Source: Microcoleus sp. CAWBG506
GTDB lineage: Bacteria > Cyanobacteriota > Cyanobacteriia > Cyanobacteriales > Microcoleaceae
Direction: 5' to 3'
Assembly (NCBI GenBank): GCA_020883125.1
Contig: JAHREW010000028.1
Location: forward strand, 1-64,000
Length of the DNA stretch: 64,000 bases
Position numbers and translations under genes: made by a program. Shown here piece by piece: positions 41,725 to 50,837 of this stretch (the stretch's first letter is position 1; every line of letters starts with the position of its first letter). The notes under the pieces were generated by a model, which saw only the letters and a program-made list of their open reading frames with translations, had not been told where the DNA came from and did not search any database.

Positions 41725-42101
41725 AAACCCCTCTTCCTTGTGCCAATAGGCTAACTGTCTACCCATCGCCCCCGCATCGCCCCAGCTCGAAAAAGCCTCT
41801 AATCCAGACAGAGGAAGGATTAGAGCTATATTTTTACGGCTGAGTGCTTCCGACTCAGCAACTGTGCACATTGAAAAAGTGACATTGTACTGAAATGGCG
41901 ATCGACCCATAGTTAATACACTTAGCACATCTAGTTCGGCAAATCACCCATGGAAATCCTCACTTCCTGCCCTCAAATTAGGCTCCAATCAAACTCTGTG
42001 AAATCCCCAGAAAAAGTCGCGCCCCCGGAAGTTCCCACCGTTAATATCCTAGAGTTTTTAATGAGAATTGCCTAAACAGAAAACGGGAAGAAGAAGAAAT
42101 T

Positions 42102-44058
42102 ATGCTCCAACTTGTATCAAAACCCAGCCAACTGCAACAAGTCGAAGTTTCTGTTTGCCAAAACCCAGGTAAAATAGAAAAGTTTCCTTTTTTTTCCAGT
42201 TTAATTTCAGTGTCAGATTTGCCAGCGACAGAATTTGAATATCAAGTAGGGGGAAGTTTGCCCCCAAATTCTCCTACCTATGTCACCAGGGCTGCCGATC
42301 GCGAACTTTACAAATCTTTAAAAGCCGGTGAGTTTTGCTATGTACTAACTTCCCGACAAATGGGAAAGTCGAGTTTGCGCGTACAAGCAGCCCGCCGCTT
42401 GCAAGCAGAAGGTACTGTCTGCGGTACTGTTGATATTACAGGCATTGGCACTACCGATATGACTCCCATGCAGTGGTATGCGGGTTTTACTGGCACTCTC
42501 GCCAACAGCTTTAAAATTAAGTCGATCAATTTTAGGACTTGGTGGCGCGATCGAGAACACTTACCACCAGTCTTAAGATTAAATGAATTTATCGAACAAG
42601 TGTTGCTTCCTTCCACAGAACGCAATATAGTTATTTTTATAGATGAAATTGACAGCGTTCTTTCCCTCAAATTTTCCAGCGATGATTTTTTTGCAATGAT
42701 CCGAGGATGCTACAATAAACGCGCTGAAAATCCCGAATATAACCGCCTTACTTTTGCCTTATTTGGAGTCACGACTCCTCAAGATTTAATTGCTGATAAA
42801 ACCAGAACCCCGTTTAATATAGGTCGCCCCATTGAACTCAAAGGATTTGCGCTAGACGAAGCAATCCCTTTAGCTCAAGGATTTTCCGAACAAATAGAAA
42901 ACTCCCTAGAAGTGCTCAAATAAATCTTGGAATGGACGGGAGGACAGCCTTTTCTTACTCACAAAATCTGTAAATTAGCTTCCGAAAAATTAGCAATCCA
43001 AGCAAGTAATCTATCTGGCGGAAATCAACCTAAATATCGAGGGGCTAACACTCAATTATTCATGGCAGATTTAGTGCATTCGAGTGCCGTAAACAACTGG
43101 GAATTTCAAGACGAACCGGAACATCTGAAAACAATTCGCGATCGCCTCCTGAGACATCCGCAACGCAGGGCTGGTTTGCTAGGACTTTACCAAAAAATAT
43201 TGTCAAATCTCACATCTGTCACTATTCTCAATAACTGGCAAGATGCCTGTTCCACAAACAGTGAATTTGATGGTGGGGTGGACACGGAGATAGCCTTAGT
43301 TCAAGATAGTCCAGAAAAAATGGAATTATTACTTTCAGGTTTAATCGTCAAAGATGGACAAAGACTGAGAGTCTATAATCCGATTTACGCCTCAGTTTTT
43401 AACCAAGAGTGGATAGAAAAAGAATTAGCCAAACTGCGGCCTTACTCGGAGTCGATCTCCGCTTGGGAAGCCTCCAATCATACCGACACTCCCCGCTTGC
43501 TGCAAGGTACAGCGCTAGCAGAAGCCTTAAGCTGGGCCGCAGACAAAAGCTTGAGCGATCGAGATTATCAATTTCTGTCAGCCAGCCAAGAATTAGAAAA
43601 CCTGCAAGTACAAAAAGCTTTATCCACAGAAAAAGCAGCGTCAAAAATATTAACCGAAGCCAATTTAGTCTTGACAAAAGCTCAAAATAAAGCTAAGCTA
43701 ACAATCCAATTAAGCCTGTTAGGAATTGCGACCACTACTACGATTGCTGTCGGCATTATAACTCACGCCCAACGAGTCACCAGAAAAATAGAAAATCAAA
43801 AAAAACAAGCAATAATTGCCCAAATAGAAGCCCTAAACTCTACAGCCGAGATTTCCCTGGCCTAGGACCAACTAGGAGCTTTAATTGCCGCAGTCAGCGC
43901 CGGGAAAAAACGTGGAAGCTGGGGAACTTGACAAATTGCTGACTATCGGGTGCGATCGACTCAGAGACTACCTACAATACAATCCGAATGTTGAAAAAGA
44001 CCGACATTTGTGCGATCGCAAACAGAAAATCAATATACCTAATTTTTTCAATAAGTAG
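42102..44058 (+). pseudogene. Decayed AAA_35-WD40 NTPase gene (two in-frame stops, WD40 domain deleted)
   Basis: The N-terminal ATPase is intact in frame: YQVGGSLPPNSPTYV, Walker A variant TSRQMGKSS, Walker B FIDEIDSVLSL. At 42921 a TAA interrupts the conserved EVLKxxLxWTGGQPFL region, and the frame then resumes as ILEWTGGQPFLTHKICKL and continues to a TAG at 43863. Next come DQLGALIAAVSAGKK and, after a frame change, LDKLLTIGCDRLRDYLQYNP up to 44058, which is the usual C-terminal tail after the WD40 propeller. The propeller itself is absent, so an internal deletion joined the pre-propeller helix to the tail. Without readthrough only a 273-residue ATPase fragment is made. It is a paralogue of 32399-35374. 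Confidence 0.85.
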
Positions 44059-44117
44059 GGTATCTAAATCCCATTTTATGTTTAATAGTTTATTACTTCT
44101 TCCTTTTTCATTCTGAT

Positions 44118-44498
44118 TCAAAATCGGCAAACCCACTTCCACAAAGGATGACTAGGCCCCTGTTGGCGAATGCGGCTAACTTGTTGTTCCAAACGCTGTT
44201 TTTCTCGCATTGGTAATCCTCGCGCCATATTGCGACCTTGCCAAGTTAGCACTCCCAAAGTCATCCCCAAGCACAAACCCAAACCGAGAGTTGGCCAGCG
44301 GTGAAAGTATAAACCGTAACGCACCGCAGCCCAAGTAAAGTTTTCGATGCACAAAGCAATTTCATCGCGCAAAGCCCAAATACTCAAAGAACCGACGCTA
44401 AGCCACAAAAATATAACAGTTAACCAGCGACCGTATACTGTTAGTTTATGGAGCCTTTGGACTTCGATTTGAAAATTTGGATCGCTGTCATTAGTCAT
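44118..44498 (-). CDS. Small cyanobacterial membrane protein, function unknown
   Basis: 126 residues. Two hydrophobic helices (VIFLWLSVGSLSIWAL, about residues 29-44, and PTLGLGLCLGMTLGVLTW, about 69-86) separate a charged N-terminus (IEVQRLHKLTVYGRW) from a basic C-terminal tail (MREKQRLEQQVSRIRQQG). I do not recognise a named family; proteins of this size and shape near secDF occur in cyanobacteria, but a link to secretion is only inference. Its upstream region is a low-complexity TTGTT tract (about 44497-44556). Confidence 0.65.
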   Translation of the reverse strand: MTNDSDPNFQIEVQRLHKLTVYGRWLTVIFLWLSVGSLSIWALRDEIALCIENFTWAAVRYGLYFHRWPTLGLGLCLGMTLGVLTWQGRNMARGLPMREKQRLEQQVSRIRQQGPSHPLWKWVCRF

Positions 44499-44558
44499 TG
44501 TTATTTGTTGTTTGTTATTTGTTATTTGTTGTTGGTTGTTGGTTATTTGTTGTTGCCT

Positions 44559-44680
44559 GGGTGCATCTCAATGAGTGCAAATATATTCCTAGGGGCGAAG
44601 TATGACCGCTGTAAATCTCTGGTTATCACTAATAAATTGTCTGCGGTCATGCTTCGCCTATGCAAAATCGGGATGCTCCC
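44559..44680. repeat. Interspersed hairpin repeat, copy A (loop in one orientation)
   Basis: The flanks GGGTGCATCTCAATGAGTGC and GCATAGG/CGGGATGCTCCCC match the repeat at 52365-52490 in inverse orientation. The arms GCGAAGTATGACCGC (44595-44609) and GCGGTCATGCTTCGC (44643-44657) enclose a 33-base loop (44610-44642). Relative to the flanks the loop runs opposite to that in the other copy. Confidence 0.9.
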
Positions 44681-44747
44681 CCTTGCCTTAGACCCTTAGA
44701 CTACGTGGCGGTAGGCGCGTGCGAAGGGTCGAAGGGTCAATAGTCAA

Positions 44748-45716
44748 CTAAACTTCATCAGATGGACTCATGGCTTCTACAGGGACTGGGATAGAGTTGC
44801 CCGTGCGACTGCGCCACCAAGCTAGCAGCGTACTAGCAATGAAAATACTCGAATATGCACCAGCAATAAAACCCACAATCAAAGCTAAAGCAAAGTATTT
44901 GAGTGTTTCGCCACCAAACAAAAATATTGAAAACAATGTCAGCAGCGTAGTAAAAGTCGTGTTAATTGACCTTCCCAGGGTCTGGATCACAGCATCATCG
45001 ACAATTTGGTCGATCGACATACCGGGATTTAGCTTAATTACTTCCCGCACGCGATCGTAAATTACCACGGTATCATTAACAGAAAAACCGATGATTGTCA
45101 AGAGAGCAACTACAAATAAACTGTCTACTTCTATGCCTAGAACTAAACCCAAAAAGGAAAAAACACCAACAGTAATTAACACGTCGTGGAATAAAGCCAC
45201 AAAAGCAAAAAAGGCATAATCCAATTGAAATCGGAATGTCAGATAAATAGTAATCCCAGCAAAAGAGAGTAATAAAGCCAACAATCCCGAAGTAAATAAT
45301 TGTTTACCGAGGGTAGGACCTACCGTATCAATTTGAGTAGATTTAGGGGCAAAATCACCTATTTTTTCACTCAAAGCTGTTTGCAACTTAGTCCGCTTTT
45401 CCACATCCAAAGTTTTCGTTCGTAGCGATAAGCCTCGCTGTTCTTTGCCGATCACTTGAATGGTACTACCGGCTAAACCTTGGGTATCGAGGACTTCCCG
45501 GACAGCAGCAAGATCGATGGGTTTACAATTTTCAGGTTTCGTGCAGTCAAGTTCAAATTGTAGCCTAGTACCACCGATAAAGTCCAAACTAGGACGTAGG
45601 GGTGCGCGGATATCGGGACGAGTCCAAGAAATCGCCATCGAGACTATACCCGCAAGGATAATCGCGGCGGAAATACTCCACCAGATCGATCGCTGTTTGA
45701 TTACACTGAATTTCAT
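44748..45716 (-). CDS. secF: Protein translocase subunit SecF
   Basis: 322 residues. The first membrane helix ([18 protein letters not shown]) is followed by the SecF signature [14 protein letters not shown] and a small periplasmic P1-like domain. Five further helices follow in the RND-type export domain, including [20 protein letters not shown]. SecDF uses the proton gradient to draw proteins across the membrane after SecYEG. It is encoded downstream of secD on the same strand, separated by 193 bases of duplicated repeat DNA instead of the usual short gap. The cysteine pair DCTKPENC in the periplasmic part is notable. Confidence 0.95.
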   Translation of the reverse strand: MKFSVIKQRSIWWSISAAIILAGIVSMAISWTRPDIRAPLRPSLDFIGGTRLQFELDCTKPENCKPIDLAAVREVLDTQGLAGSTIQVIGKEQRGLSLRTKTLDVEKRTKLQTALSEKIGDFAPKSTQIDTVGPTLGKQLFTSGLLALLLSFAGITIYLTFRFQLDYAFFAFVALFHDVLITVGVFSFLGLVLGIEVDSLFVVALLTIIGFSVNDTVVIYDRVREVIKLNPGMSIDQIVDDAVIQTLGRSINTTFTTLLTLFSIFLFGGETLKYFALALIVGFIAGAYSSIFIASTLLAWWRSRTGNSIPVPVEAMSPSDEV

Positions 45717-45725
45717 AAGTTGAAG

Positions 45726-45873
45726 GAAGAGGGAAGAAGGAAGAGGGAAGAAGGAATAAGGAATAAGTCACCCCCCCAGCCCCCCCTTGGGGGGAAATTC
45801 AGGAAGAGGGAAGAGGGAAGAAGGAAGAGGGAATAAGTCACCCCCCCCCAGCCCCCCCTTGGGGGGAAATTCA
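45726..45873. repeat. Tandemly duplicated GA-rich/C-run palindrome unit between secD and secF
   Basis: Two copies of about 72-76 bases (45726-45801 and 45802-45873) each consist of GGAAGAGGGAAGAAGG-type tracts, AATAAGTCACCCCCCC, AGCCCCCCCTTGGGGGG and AAATTCA. A third partial GGAAGAAGGAAG follows. A similar GA-rich tract occurs inside gltB near 7925-7960. Confidence 0.9.
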
Positions 45874-45909
45874 GGAAGAAGGAAGCAATCAGTAGTTAAC
45901 TGTTAACTG

Positions 45910-47301
45910 TTAACTATTGGCAGTTTTCGACAAATTAGGACAGAACCATTCAGGTTTCCGCAATTGTGGAAAGCCCAAAACTACCAACATCAGAGTGCGG
46001 CTACAAGTGATAGCAGTAAACATACTGACTGCGACACCCAAGGCTAGCGTTACAGCAAACCCTTTCACTAAACCAGCACCCAAGTAGAACAGCGCTGCAC
46101 AAGCAATTAGCGTTGTGACATTACCATCTAAAATGCTAGAAAAAGCCCGGTAAAAACCTGATTCTACAGAACGGTATAGAGTTTTTCCAGCCCGCAACTC
46201 TTCTCGCGTGCGTTCAAAAATCAGCACATTGGCATCCACAGCCATGCCAATGCTGAGCACAAAACCAGCAATTCCCGGTAGCGTTAAGGTTACTCCCAAC
46301 AGCACGAAAGCAGCCCAAGTTAGCAAAGCATAAATCAACAGGGCAATATCTGCAATTACGCCAGGGAGTCGATAGTAGGCGATCATGAAAATCAAGACTA
46401 AAGCTAAACCCCCAATTCCTGCGGTGATACTGCTTTGAATACTGTCTTTACCCAAACTAGCACCGACAGTGCGGTTTTCAATAATTTCTACGGGTACTGG
46501 TAAAGCACCACCGCGCAGTTGCACTCCTAAATCGTTAGCTTCTTGCGCTGTAAAACGACCTTGAATTACGGCATTTCCTCCTGTAATTCCTGTTTGGGCA
46601 AATTCCACGCCAACTACAGGAGAACTAATCATTCTTTCATCTAGAAAAATGCCTAGAGTCCGTCCAGTTCCGGCTAAATTTTTAGTAAGTTCGCCAAATA
46701 ATTCGCCTCCTTTTGTGTCGAAGCGGAGAGCGACATTCCATTCGTTACCACTGGGTTGAGCTTGAGCATCCTTCAGGTTGCTTCCGCCGAGTTCACTACT
46801 TTTGTATAGTTTCGAGATTGCCTCATTACTCCTTTTCAAAGCAGCCTGATTTTCTTTAAATGCTGCCTCATTGGGGGTAATTTTTAATGCTGCTTGTTTT
46901 GCGAGTAATTCCTGCTGCAACTGCCTCTCAATGGCTAATTGAGCTTCTGTTCCCGGCAGTTGTTCCCGGAATTCTAGCTTGGCGGTGCCGCCCAAAACTC
47001 GTTCTGCTTGCTGGGGGTCATTTACTCCTGGCAATTGTACGAGAATTTGGTCTTCTCCTACTGTTTGTACTAAGGCTTCGGAAACTCCCAAACCGTTGAC
47101 GCGATTTTCTACGATGCGTCGCACTGCTTCTAACATTCCCTGGTCAATTTTGGGGATGGTGGGGGTAGTTTTGACTTGAATTGTGAGTTGTGAGCCTCCT
47201 TGCAAGTCTAATCCTAGCCGCGTAGGAAGTGTTACTATGACAGTAATGGCGGCGATGATTAAAACAAAAATTAGGGCTAATACTGAACGTTGTTTTTGCA
47301 T
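45910..47301 (-). CDS. secD: Protein translocase subunit SecD
   Basis: 463 residues. The first membrane helix (VLALIFVLIIAAITVIVTL) is followed by LGLDLQGGSQLTIQVK, the SecD P1 start, then a periplasmic region with a long helical insert (LEFREQLPGTEAQLAIERQL, QAALKITPNEAAFKENQAAL). The five-helix RND domain contains LSIGMAVDANVLIFERTREEL, with the D-x-x-x-x-F-E-R functional motif. It works with SecF in the inner and thylakoid membranes. The order pdhB-secD-secF, all on the minus strand, is the conserved cyanobacterial arrangement. The gap to pdhB is filled with ATTAGTC repeats. Confidence 0.95.
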   Translation of the reverse strand: MQKQRSVLALIFVLIIAAITVIVTLPTRLGLDLQGGSQLTIQVKTTPTIPKIDQGMLEAVRRIVENRVNGLGVSEALVQTVGEDQILVQLPGVNDPQQAERVLGGTAKLEFREQLPGTEAQLAIERQLQQELLAKQAALKITPNEAAFKENQAALKRSNEAISKLYKSSELGGSNLKDAQAQPSGNEWNVALRFDTKGGELFGELTKNLAGTGRTLGIFLDERMISSPVVGVEFAQTGITGGNAVIQGRFTAQEANDLGVQLRGGALPVPVEIIENRTVGASLGKDSIQSSITAGIGGLALVLIFMIAYYRLPGVIADIALLIYALLTWAAFVLLGVTLTLPGIAGFVLSIGMAVDANVLIFERTREELRAGKTLYRSVESGFYRAFSSILDGNVTTLIACAALFYLGAGLVKGFAVTLALGVAVSMFTAITCSRTLMLVVLGFPQLRKPEWFCPNLSKTANS

Positions 47302-47309
47302 ATTTAATT

Positions 47310-47372
47310 ATTAGTCATTAGTCATTAGTCATTAGTCATTAGTCATTAGTCATTAGTCATTAGTCATTGGTC
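47310..47372. repeat. (ATTAGTC) short tandem repeat upstream of secD
   Basis: Eight perfect ATTAGTC units (47310-47365) plus one ATTGGTC. Inverted GACTAAT/AACTAAT units are found at about 47470-47505, so the 206-base spacer between pdhB and secD can fold back on itself. Such arrays vary in length by replication slippage. Confidence 0.95.
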
Positions 47373-47507
47373 GGTAGTTAAAGGGAAGAAATAATCAATC
47401 TGTGCATCCGTGTTTTAGCATCAATGTCCTGCTGGCCGATCTCGTTAGTCTTAGCGAACCACCAAATACTAATAACTAATAACTAATGACTAATGACTAA
47501 TAACTAT

Positions 47508-48491
47508 TTATACTCGCAAAGCTACCATTTTTTGGACGGCTTCGATAATTTGAGCTGGCTGTACGATTGTCAGTCTTTCCAAATTGCCGTTGTATGGTGT
47601 GGGGATATCTTGGGAAGAAAGCCGCAAAACTGGTGCGTCGAGTTCGTCAAAGTAGCGATCGCTAATCGAAGCAATTAGTTCAGCACCAATACCTCCTGTT
47701 TTCATGCACTCCTCCACAATAATTACTTTGTGGGTTTTGCGAATGGATGCGCCGATGGTCTCCATGTCAAGGGGTTTGAGAGAAATCAGGTCAATTACTT
47801 CTGGATCGTAACCTTCTTTTACGAGGGCGGGTACGCCTTGCATGACATGATGCCGCATCCGAGAATAGGTCAAAATTGTGACATCTTTGCCCGATCGCAC
47901 TATTTCGGCTTTGTCCAATGGCACCAAATATTCTGTTTCTGGCAAATCTTCTTTGAGGTTATAAAGAAGGACGTGCTCGAAAAACAGGACGGGGTTATCG
48001 TCACGGATGGCTGATTTTAAGAGTCCTTTGGCGTTGTAGGGAGTCGAACAGGCGACTATTTTCAAACCCGGTACTGCTTGGAAATATGCTTCTAAGCGCT
48101 GGGAGTGTTCGGCACCGAGTTGTCGTCCCACGCCGCCTGGCCCGCGAATTACCATTGGCATTTTGAAGTTGCCGCCGGAGGTGTAGCGCAACATTCCAGC
48201 GTTGTTGGAAATTTGGTTGAAGGCCAGGAGCAAAAATCCCATGTTCATGCCTTCGATGATCGGGCGTAATCCGGTCATTGCTGCGCCTACTGCCATGCCT
48301 GTAAAGCTATTTTCGGCGATCGGGGTGTCGAGCACTCTCAGTTCGCCATATTTGTTGTAGAGGTCTTTGGTGACTTTGTAGGAACCGCCGTATTGACCTA
48401 CGTCTTCGCCGAGTACGAATACGGATGAGTCGCGGGCCATTTCTTCGTCTAGGGCCTCGCGGAGGGCGTTGAACAATAAGGTTTCTGCCAT
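47508..48491 (-). CDS. pdhB: Pyruvate dehydrogenase E1 component, beta subunit
   Basis: 327 residues, the usual length. It is the transketolase-like pyrimidine-binding half of the thiamine-diphosphate E1 heterotetramer that feeds acetyl-CoA to, among others, citrate synthase. Seen: [39 protein letters not shown] (with the ThDP-binding Glu), [20 protein letters not shown], and the C-terminal domain [15 protein letters not shown] with [13 protein letters not shown]. Plastid and cyanobacterial PdhB proteins share this form. The alpha subunit gene is not in the window. It is the first gene of the pdhB-secD-secF series. Confidence 0.96.
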   Translation of the reverse strand: MAETLLFNALREALDEEMARDSSVFVLGEDVGQYGGSYKVTKDLYNKYGELRVLDTPIAENSFTGMAVGAAMTGLRPIIEGMNMGFLLLAFNQISNNAGMLRYTSGGNFKMPMVIRGPGGVGRQLGAEHSQRLEAYFQAVPGLKIVACSTPYNAKGLLKSAIRDDNPVLFFEHVLLYNLKEDLPETEYLVPLDKAEIVRSGKDVTILTYSRMRHHVMQGVPALVKEGYDPEVIDLISLKPLDMETIGASIRKTHKVIIVEECMKTGGIGAELIASISDRYFDELDAPVLRLSSQDIPTPYNGNLERLTIVQPAQIIEAVQKMVALRV

Positions 48492-48651
48492 AGGAGGTGA
48501 ATGATTGCAGGAGGGTTAGATTAGAATCTTAACCTTTTGGGGGTGTGGATCTAGGAGTCGATCGCAAATTCGGCAGTTAAAACCTGAGATTTTACCAATC
48601 TTTATCATAACATTTGTCTTATGTCAATCAATATTTAAGTCACGCAACCTT

Positions 48652-48820
48652 AGCTGTAGGGTGCGTCGCCATCGACAATCCCTCAACAAAATCGACAATC
48701 TAACAGCGACGCACCTGTGCTTGCAAGACTCGTGTAAACAAACCTATATGTCAGGTGCGTCGCCACTCGAAAAGTCGATAGAATTTAGAGATTAAGAATG
48801 GCGACGCACCCTACGAATAC
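48652..48820. repeat. Composite of two GTAGGGTGCGTCGCC palindromes
   Basis: The first unit (48652-48715) is nearly identical to the unit at 49606-49680 except that it stops at GCGACGCACC. A second hairpin follows (AGGTGCGTCGCCACTCG at 48752 with GGCGACGCACCCTAC at about 48800-48814), ending in the same GAATACT. It looks like one unit interrupted by, or fused with, another about 36 bases away. Confidence 0.8.
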
Positions 48821-48903
48821 TGTCTACATATATATGATGTAAAATATCAGCAAATTTCAGAAGACGAAACCCAAAAATATCAAGGGGCTGCGTTGCACAA
48901 ACT

Positions 48904-49593
48904 ATGCCGTACCCTAAACGCAACCATCAAGCTTGTCGAAAAAAAAATAAACCAGTAAACCCAACACAAGAACCCAGACTCATGATTAACTTTTTTGGAA
49001 AACTAATACCGAGCGTTCTCATTGGGCTAGTAATCGCGCTTGTGATCCGCAATGGCTGCACTGTTGCAAACGACGAGACAATCTCTGATTCAGTTTCGAC
49101 TGTCACCTCAGATTGCTTACAATCTCTCCCTGACGTTCCTGTCCGAAAGGATGAAGCTTCTAATGATGTAGAAGCTGAAGGAGACAAACTGAAGGGGCAA
49201 GCAGCCCTAAATAAATATGGCGAAGCTCGTCTACTTTATGCGGGAGAGTTAGGCTACGCAGCCGGTAGAGCTATGAGAGGAGATCCTAGTGCCTCTATGG
49301 AGCTGAACCGTTCAGTTGACTCCCCAGAATTTCCATTTAAAGTAGGTCAAGCTTTCGCTAAAACAGGAAAGCATGAAATAGCGATCGCTTGCTTCACCGA
49401 AAGCCTAAATAAAAAACTCCCACCGCCTAACGATGCCAGCGCTTACCTGAACCGTGGAGAATCTTACTTCACTACGGGGCGAAAACAAATGGCGCGTCAA
49501 GACTACCAGAAGTCCGCAGAACTTTTTAAGAAATACAATTTGCCACAATACGAAAAAATGGCTACCGATAAACTTCGCAGCACTACGCCATAA
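48904..49593 (+). CDS. Membrane-anchored protein with tetratricopeptide-like repeats
   Basis: 229 residues from the ATG at 48904; an ATG at 48982, right before the hydrophobic helix, is an equally good start (203 residues). MINFFGKLIPSVLIGLVIAL (about residues 27-46) is a signal anchor. The outside part has a pair of isolated cysteines (NGCTV and SDCLQ) and C-terminal TPR-like helices: PFKVGQAFAKTGKHEIAIAC and SAYLNRGESYFTTGRKQMAR. No enzyme domain is present. The gene is bracketed by two copies of the GTAGGGTGCGTCGCC palindromic repeat (48652-48820 and 49606-49680). Confidence 0.65.
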   Translation: MPYPKRNHQACRKKNKPVNPTQEPRLMINFFGKLIPSVLIGLVIALVIRNGCTVANDETISDSVSTVTSDCLQSLPDVPVRKDEASNDVEAEGDKLKGQAALNKYGEARLLYAGELGYAAGRAMRGDPSASMELNRSVDSPEFPFKVGQAFAKTGKHEIAIACFTESLNKKLPPPNDASAYLNRGESYFTTGRKQMARQDYQKSAELFKKYNLPQYEKMATDKLRSTTP

Positions 49594-49605
49594 TTTTGCG
49601 CTTTA

Positions 49606-49680
49606 AGCTGTAGGGTGCGTCGCCATCCACAATCCCTCAACAAAATCGACAATCTAACAGCGACGCACCCTACGAATACT
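49606..49680. repeat. GTAGGGTGCGTCGCC palindromic repeat, simple copy
   Basis: TGTAGGGTGCGTCGCCA pairs with AGCGACGCACCCTACG around a 40-base middle (CAATCCCTCAACAAAATCGA...). It is almost identical to the unit at 48652, 950 bases away in direct orientation. Confidence 0.85.
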
Positions 49681-49724
49681 AAGCTTTTGTTGCATTATAT
49701 ACCGTTTAACAGCAGAAAAATACC

Positions 49725-50288
49725 ATGCTCCAGACAAAAACTCAACTAACTCTGGAAGAGTTTCTCACTCTCCCGGAAGGGGAAGGCGATATTACCTACG
49801 AACTGATTGATGGTCAAGCATTACCAAAAAAGTCACCAAATAAATTTCATTCTAGACTCACCAGAACCCTAATAAAAATCCTCGAACAGTGGGGTGATGA
49901 ACGCGGAGAAATTGGTGTAGAATGGGCGGTCAAGTTAACTCGCAAGTGGCGAGACTGGGTTCCGGTTCCAGATGTTTTATACGTTTCTTACCAACGCTTA
50001 TCTCCCGACTGGAATCTAGATGAAGCCTGTCCTGTAGTCCCAGAATTAGTGATAGAAATTATTTCAGCAGGACAGACTTTCGGTCAGTTGGCTGCTAAAG
50101 CGAGAGATTATTTAGATGCTAAGGTATTGCGGGTTTGGGTAGTTGATAGCAAGGCTAGAAGTATTACAGTTTTTTATCCCGATGCAGCACCGCAGACTTA
50201 TATGGGAGATACGCTATTAACAGATACACTTTTTGATGGATTAGCATTTACTGCGGAACAGGTATTTAAGATGGCAAAAATACCATAA
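49725..50288 (+). CDS. Uma2 family endonuclease (DUF820)
   Basis: 187 residues. The Uma2 pattern is complete: LTLEEFLTLPEGEGDITYEL and then IDGQALPKKSPNKFHS at the start; the PD-(D/E)xK nuclease elements WVPVPDVLYVS, VPELVIEIISAG (E of the motif) and LRVWVVDSKARSITVF; and KARDYLDAKV between them. Uma2 proteins are present in tens of copies in many cyanobacteria. A nuclease fold is established for the family, but targets and roles are unknown; mobile-element or TA-like behaviour has been suggested. It is followed by an orphan HicB-like gene on the other strand. Confidence 0.9.
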   Translation: MLQTKTQLTLEEFLTLPEGEGDITYELIDGQALPKKSPNKFHSRLTRTLIKILEQWGDERGEIGVEWAVKLTRKWRDWVPVPDVLYVSYQRLSPDWNLDEACPVVPELVIEIISAGQTFGQLAAKARDYLDAKVLRVWVVDSKARSITVFYPDAAPQTYMGDTLLTDTLFDGLAFTAEQVFKMAKIP

Positions 50289-50327
50289 TTTTGTTTGAAT
50301 CAGGATTAGTGTGTGCTAGTTCACAAG

Positions 50328-50552
50328 CTATTCCATTATGGGCAAACGATGTCGCAATTTCAGCCCTACCAAAATCCAGTCTTCCAAAGTGGATCGCAAC
50401 TCATTTTGACACTCTTTTAAAGTTGAGCCAAAGGCGATGACTCCCTTGCAAACAGGAATTTTGCCGACAAAGCTATGATCTTCGAGTTTGTCATACATAG
50501 CCTCAGTCATTGCTCGATCAACGTATTCACTCAGAATGAATTTTACAGTCAT
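50328..50552 (-). CDS. HicB-family antitoxin-like protein, orphan and short
   Basis: 74 residues: MTVKFILSEYVDRAMTEAMY, then DKLEDHSFVGKIPVCKGVIA and ECQNELRSTLEDWILVGLKL. This is the partial RNase-H-like fold of cyanobacterial HicB-type antitoxins. The usual C-terminal continuation after LGHPLPVI-type sequence is cut short (ends RLPIME), and no HicA toxin frame lies next to it. It may be a regulator that lost its toxin, or a remnant. A tandem repeat array lies upstream (50625-50814). Confidence 0.7.
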   Translation of the reverse strand: MTVKFILSEYVDRAMTEAMYDKLEDHSFVGKIPVCKGVIAFGSTLKECQNELRSTLEDWILVGLKLRHRLPIME

Positions 50553-50624
50553 TGAGTTTGAGTTTCCTTTTGCTTGTCGAATATTTGGCGATCGGGTATT
50601 TAGCTCTCCTTCACAGTTACATCT

Positions 50625-50814
50625 ATTATACAGCAGATTCCAGGGACACGGCAGTGCCGTGTCCTATTATACAGCAGATTCCAGGTATGTAGGGACACGG
50701 CAGTGCCGTTTCCTATTATACAGCAGATTCCAGGTATGTAGGGACACGGCAGTGCCGTGTCCCTACGGCACTCGAAGAGCGGGGTGTACTTCATAAAGCT
50801 GGAATCTGCTGTAT
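50625..50814. repeat. Three tandem ATTATACAGCAGATTCCAGG units with inverted end
   Basis: Units start at 50625, 50666 and 50715 (41-49 bases), each with ATTATACAGCAGATTCCAGG and the palindrome GGACACGGCAGTGCCGTGTCC; the first lacks TATGTAG. GGAATCTGCTGTAT (50801-50814) is the inverted complement of the unit start and closes the array, so the whole looks like a MITE with tandemly amplified left arm. Confidence 0.9.
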
Positions 50815-50837
50815 TTGTTTTTGTCAAGCTACTACAT

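Noticed and set aside
41689-41928. 79-residue minus-strand open frame ending in EEGFGCVILRKIRVL
   Set aside because: Its end is made of MITE remnant DNA, no family or ribosome-binding site is recognised, and it could be chance; a truncated relic cannot be excluded.
50625-50770. Regularly spaced repeats that could be mistaken for a CRISPR array
   Set aside because: Units are contiguous tandem copies with no unique spacers, each containing its own palindrome; no cas genes are present.
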